A DNA stretch of 64,000 nt from Rhizobium sp. ICMP 5592 (GTDB lineage: Bacteria > Pseudomonadota > Alphaproteobacteria > Rhizobiales > Rhizobiaceae): positions 188,718-252,717 of the forward strand of contig NZ_QSNT01000005.1 in the NCBI RefSeq assembly GCF_009498525.1, in the 5' to 3' direction. Within the stretch, counting starts at the first letter, position 1, and every line of letters begins with the position of its first letter. This document shows, piece by piece, positions 63,407 through 64,000 of this stretch. Under the pieces are notes generated by a model, which searched no databases, was not told the DNA's origin, and was given only the letters and a program-made list of their open reading frames with translations. A program made the position numbers and the translations under genes.

Positions 63407-63787
63407 TCAAGCATTTCTGGCTTTCCGGCCACGCGCGCTCGGTTTCACCGGAACGCTCTTTCCATATTCGCTCCACCAGGCAGTCAGCGCTTCCATCGTG
63501 GGGCCGAGTCCCCGCGCCTTTTGCGTAATCTCATATTCGACGCGCGGAGGAACCTCCGCAAAGACCGTGCGTGACACAAGTCCGTCCGCTTCGAGTTCGC
63601 GAAGTTGTGCCGTCAGCATGTGTTGGGTGATGCCGGGAATGGCCTTTCGCAGCTCTCCAAACCGGTACATTCGCTGATTGAGAAGCCACATGATTTCGAG
63701 CTTCCATTTGCCGGAAAGCAGTGCGAACGCGCGCCGCATTTCCTCGTGCATATTCACTTCTTCATCAGCCATAGTCTGCTTTTCCAT
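63407..63787 (-). CDS. HxlR family transcriptional regulator
   Basis: 126 residues. The HxlR winged helix is plain: FALLSGKWKLEIMWLLNQRMYRFGELRKAIPGITQHMLTAQLRELEADGLVSRTVFAEVPPRVEYEIT, ending with LTAWWSEYG. Members often sense redox or aldehydes. ATG at 63785-63787; a second ATG five codons later (63772) is possible. Divergent from a DoxX-like gene. Confidence 0.92.
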   Translation of the reverse strand: MEKQTMADEEVNMHEEMRRAFALLSGKWKLEIMWLLNQRMYRFGELRKAIPGITQHMLTAQLRELEADGLVSRTVFAEVPPRVEYEITQKARGLGPTMEALTAWWSEYGKSVPVKPSARGRKARNA

Positions 63788-63794
63788 ACTAACA

Positions 63795-63816
63795 GCAAGT
63801 AATTCATCCTACTTGC
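63795..63816. promoter_or_regulatory. Candidate HxlR operator
   Basis: GCAAGTA (63795-63801) and TACTTGC (63810-63816) form an exact inverted repeat with an 8-base spacer, just upstream of the hxlR-type start and in the divergent promoter region. Confidence 0.65.
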
Positions 63817-63942
63817 AAAGATCGATCTTAGACGACATTTTCCATTCACGCACCCCGGAGCGCAGTAAAAGCGTCTCCAACACCAAACGATATGCTCAAC
63901 AAATGAGAATGTTGCTGTACGGCCAGCGACAAGGATGAGATC

Positions 63943-64000
63943 ATGACTGGATACTACGCATACTGGATCAGCACGGCACTTTTATCCCTGCTTTATCTGA
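63943..64000 (+). CDS. DoxX-family membrane protein (N-terminal part)
   Basis: Only 19 codons are inside the window: MTGYYAYWISTALLSLLYL, a start of a first transmembrane helix. AAGGATGAG precedes the ATG. The opening YYAYWISTxLLSLLYLASA is one I associate with DoxX-like proteins encoded next to HxlR regulators; the rest lies beyond the edge. Confidence 0.55.
   Translation, partial: MTGYYAYWISTALLSLLYL

Overview
This window looks like chromosome from a Rhizobiaceae alphaproteobacterium, most likely Rhizobium or a near relative. I infer this from the high-GC codon use and from the gene set: invasion-associated locus B family protein, UPF0314, DUF2794, DUF1223, FtsY-IspZ, the ccmABCDG order and CenR. 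The palindromic repeats are also of a kind I recognise from rhizobia. No tRNA, rRNA, CRISPR array, intact insertion sequence or phage gene was seen. Both ends are cut: typA is truncated on the left and a DoxX-like gene on the right.

Layout. 1-20 kb is mostly housekeeping: typA, an M3 oligopeptidase, two LysE exporters, argG, rlmN, an IalB-family secreted protein, pterin dehydratase, a low-molecular-weight phosphatase, an RNA 2',3'-cyclic phosphodiesterase, the divergent tesA / ybbA-ybbP locus, a Bax-inhibitor-1 gene with a probable ybhL RNA leader, and an Omp25-like porin. 20-38 kb holds acnA, divergent from the ccmABCDG cytochrome c maturation operon. It then has the leftward run dapF-mtaB-ftsY-ispZ-UPF0314, joined mostly by 4-bp overlaps, a coupled pair of an unknown protein and a metallo-beta-lactamase-fold hydrolase, and the rightward run ffh-aroQ-rpsP-rimM-trmD.

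The rpsP-rimM-trmD-rplS group is usually contiguous. Here about 7.1 kb of accessory DNA separates trmD from rplS (38653-45741). It holds small divergent regulator/effector units: TetR with DoxX and a flavodoxin, a cupin, a C39-like cysteine protease, Lrp/AsnC with a PLP lyase, a sugar acetyltransferase, and a carbamoyltransferase whose carbamoyl-phosphate motif is altered. Degenerate copies of a short dispersed repeat, one gene remnant and a possible 108-bp terminal-inverted-repeat element also lie here.

46-64 kb holds an amino-acid ABC uptake pair without its ATPase, leuC, a PecM/PecS-like divergent pair with two clear operator palindromes, an aldo-keto reductase, an L,D-transpeptidase, cenR with a cyclic-nucleotide-binding partner, xth, lolA (Tat-type signal), ftsK, the nitrogen-controlled glnK-amtB operon with sigma-54 and NtrC sites, tesB divergent from a UbiH-family hydroxylase, and an HxlR regulator divergent from a DoxX-like gene.

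The most unusual items are: a free-standing promoter-hairpin-terminator unit upstream of ffh (candidate small RNA); two rhizobial palindromic repeats embedded in frame in the acidic linker of FtsY; the divergent carbamoyltransferase; the unknown protein coupled to the MBL hydrolase; and a nested inverted-repeat element after ccmG. I did not find anything that is clearly a new multi-gene defence or mobile system.
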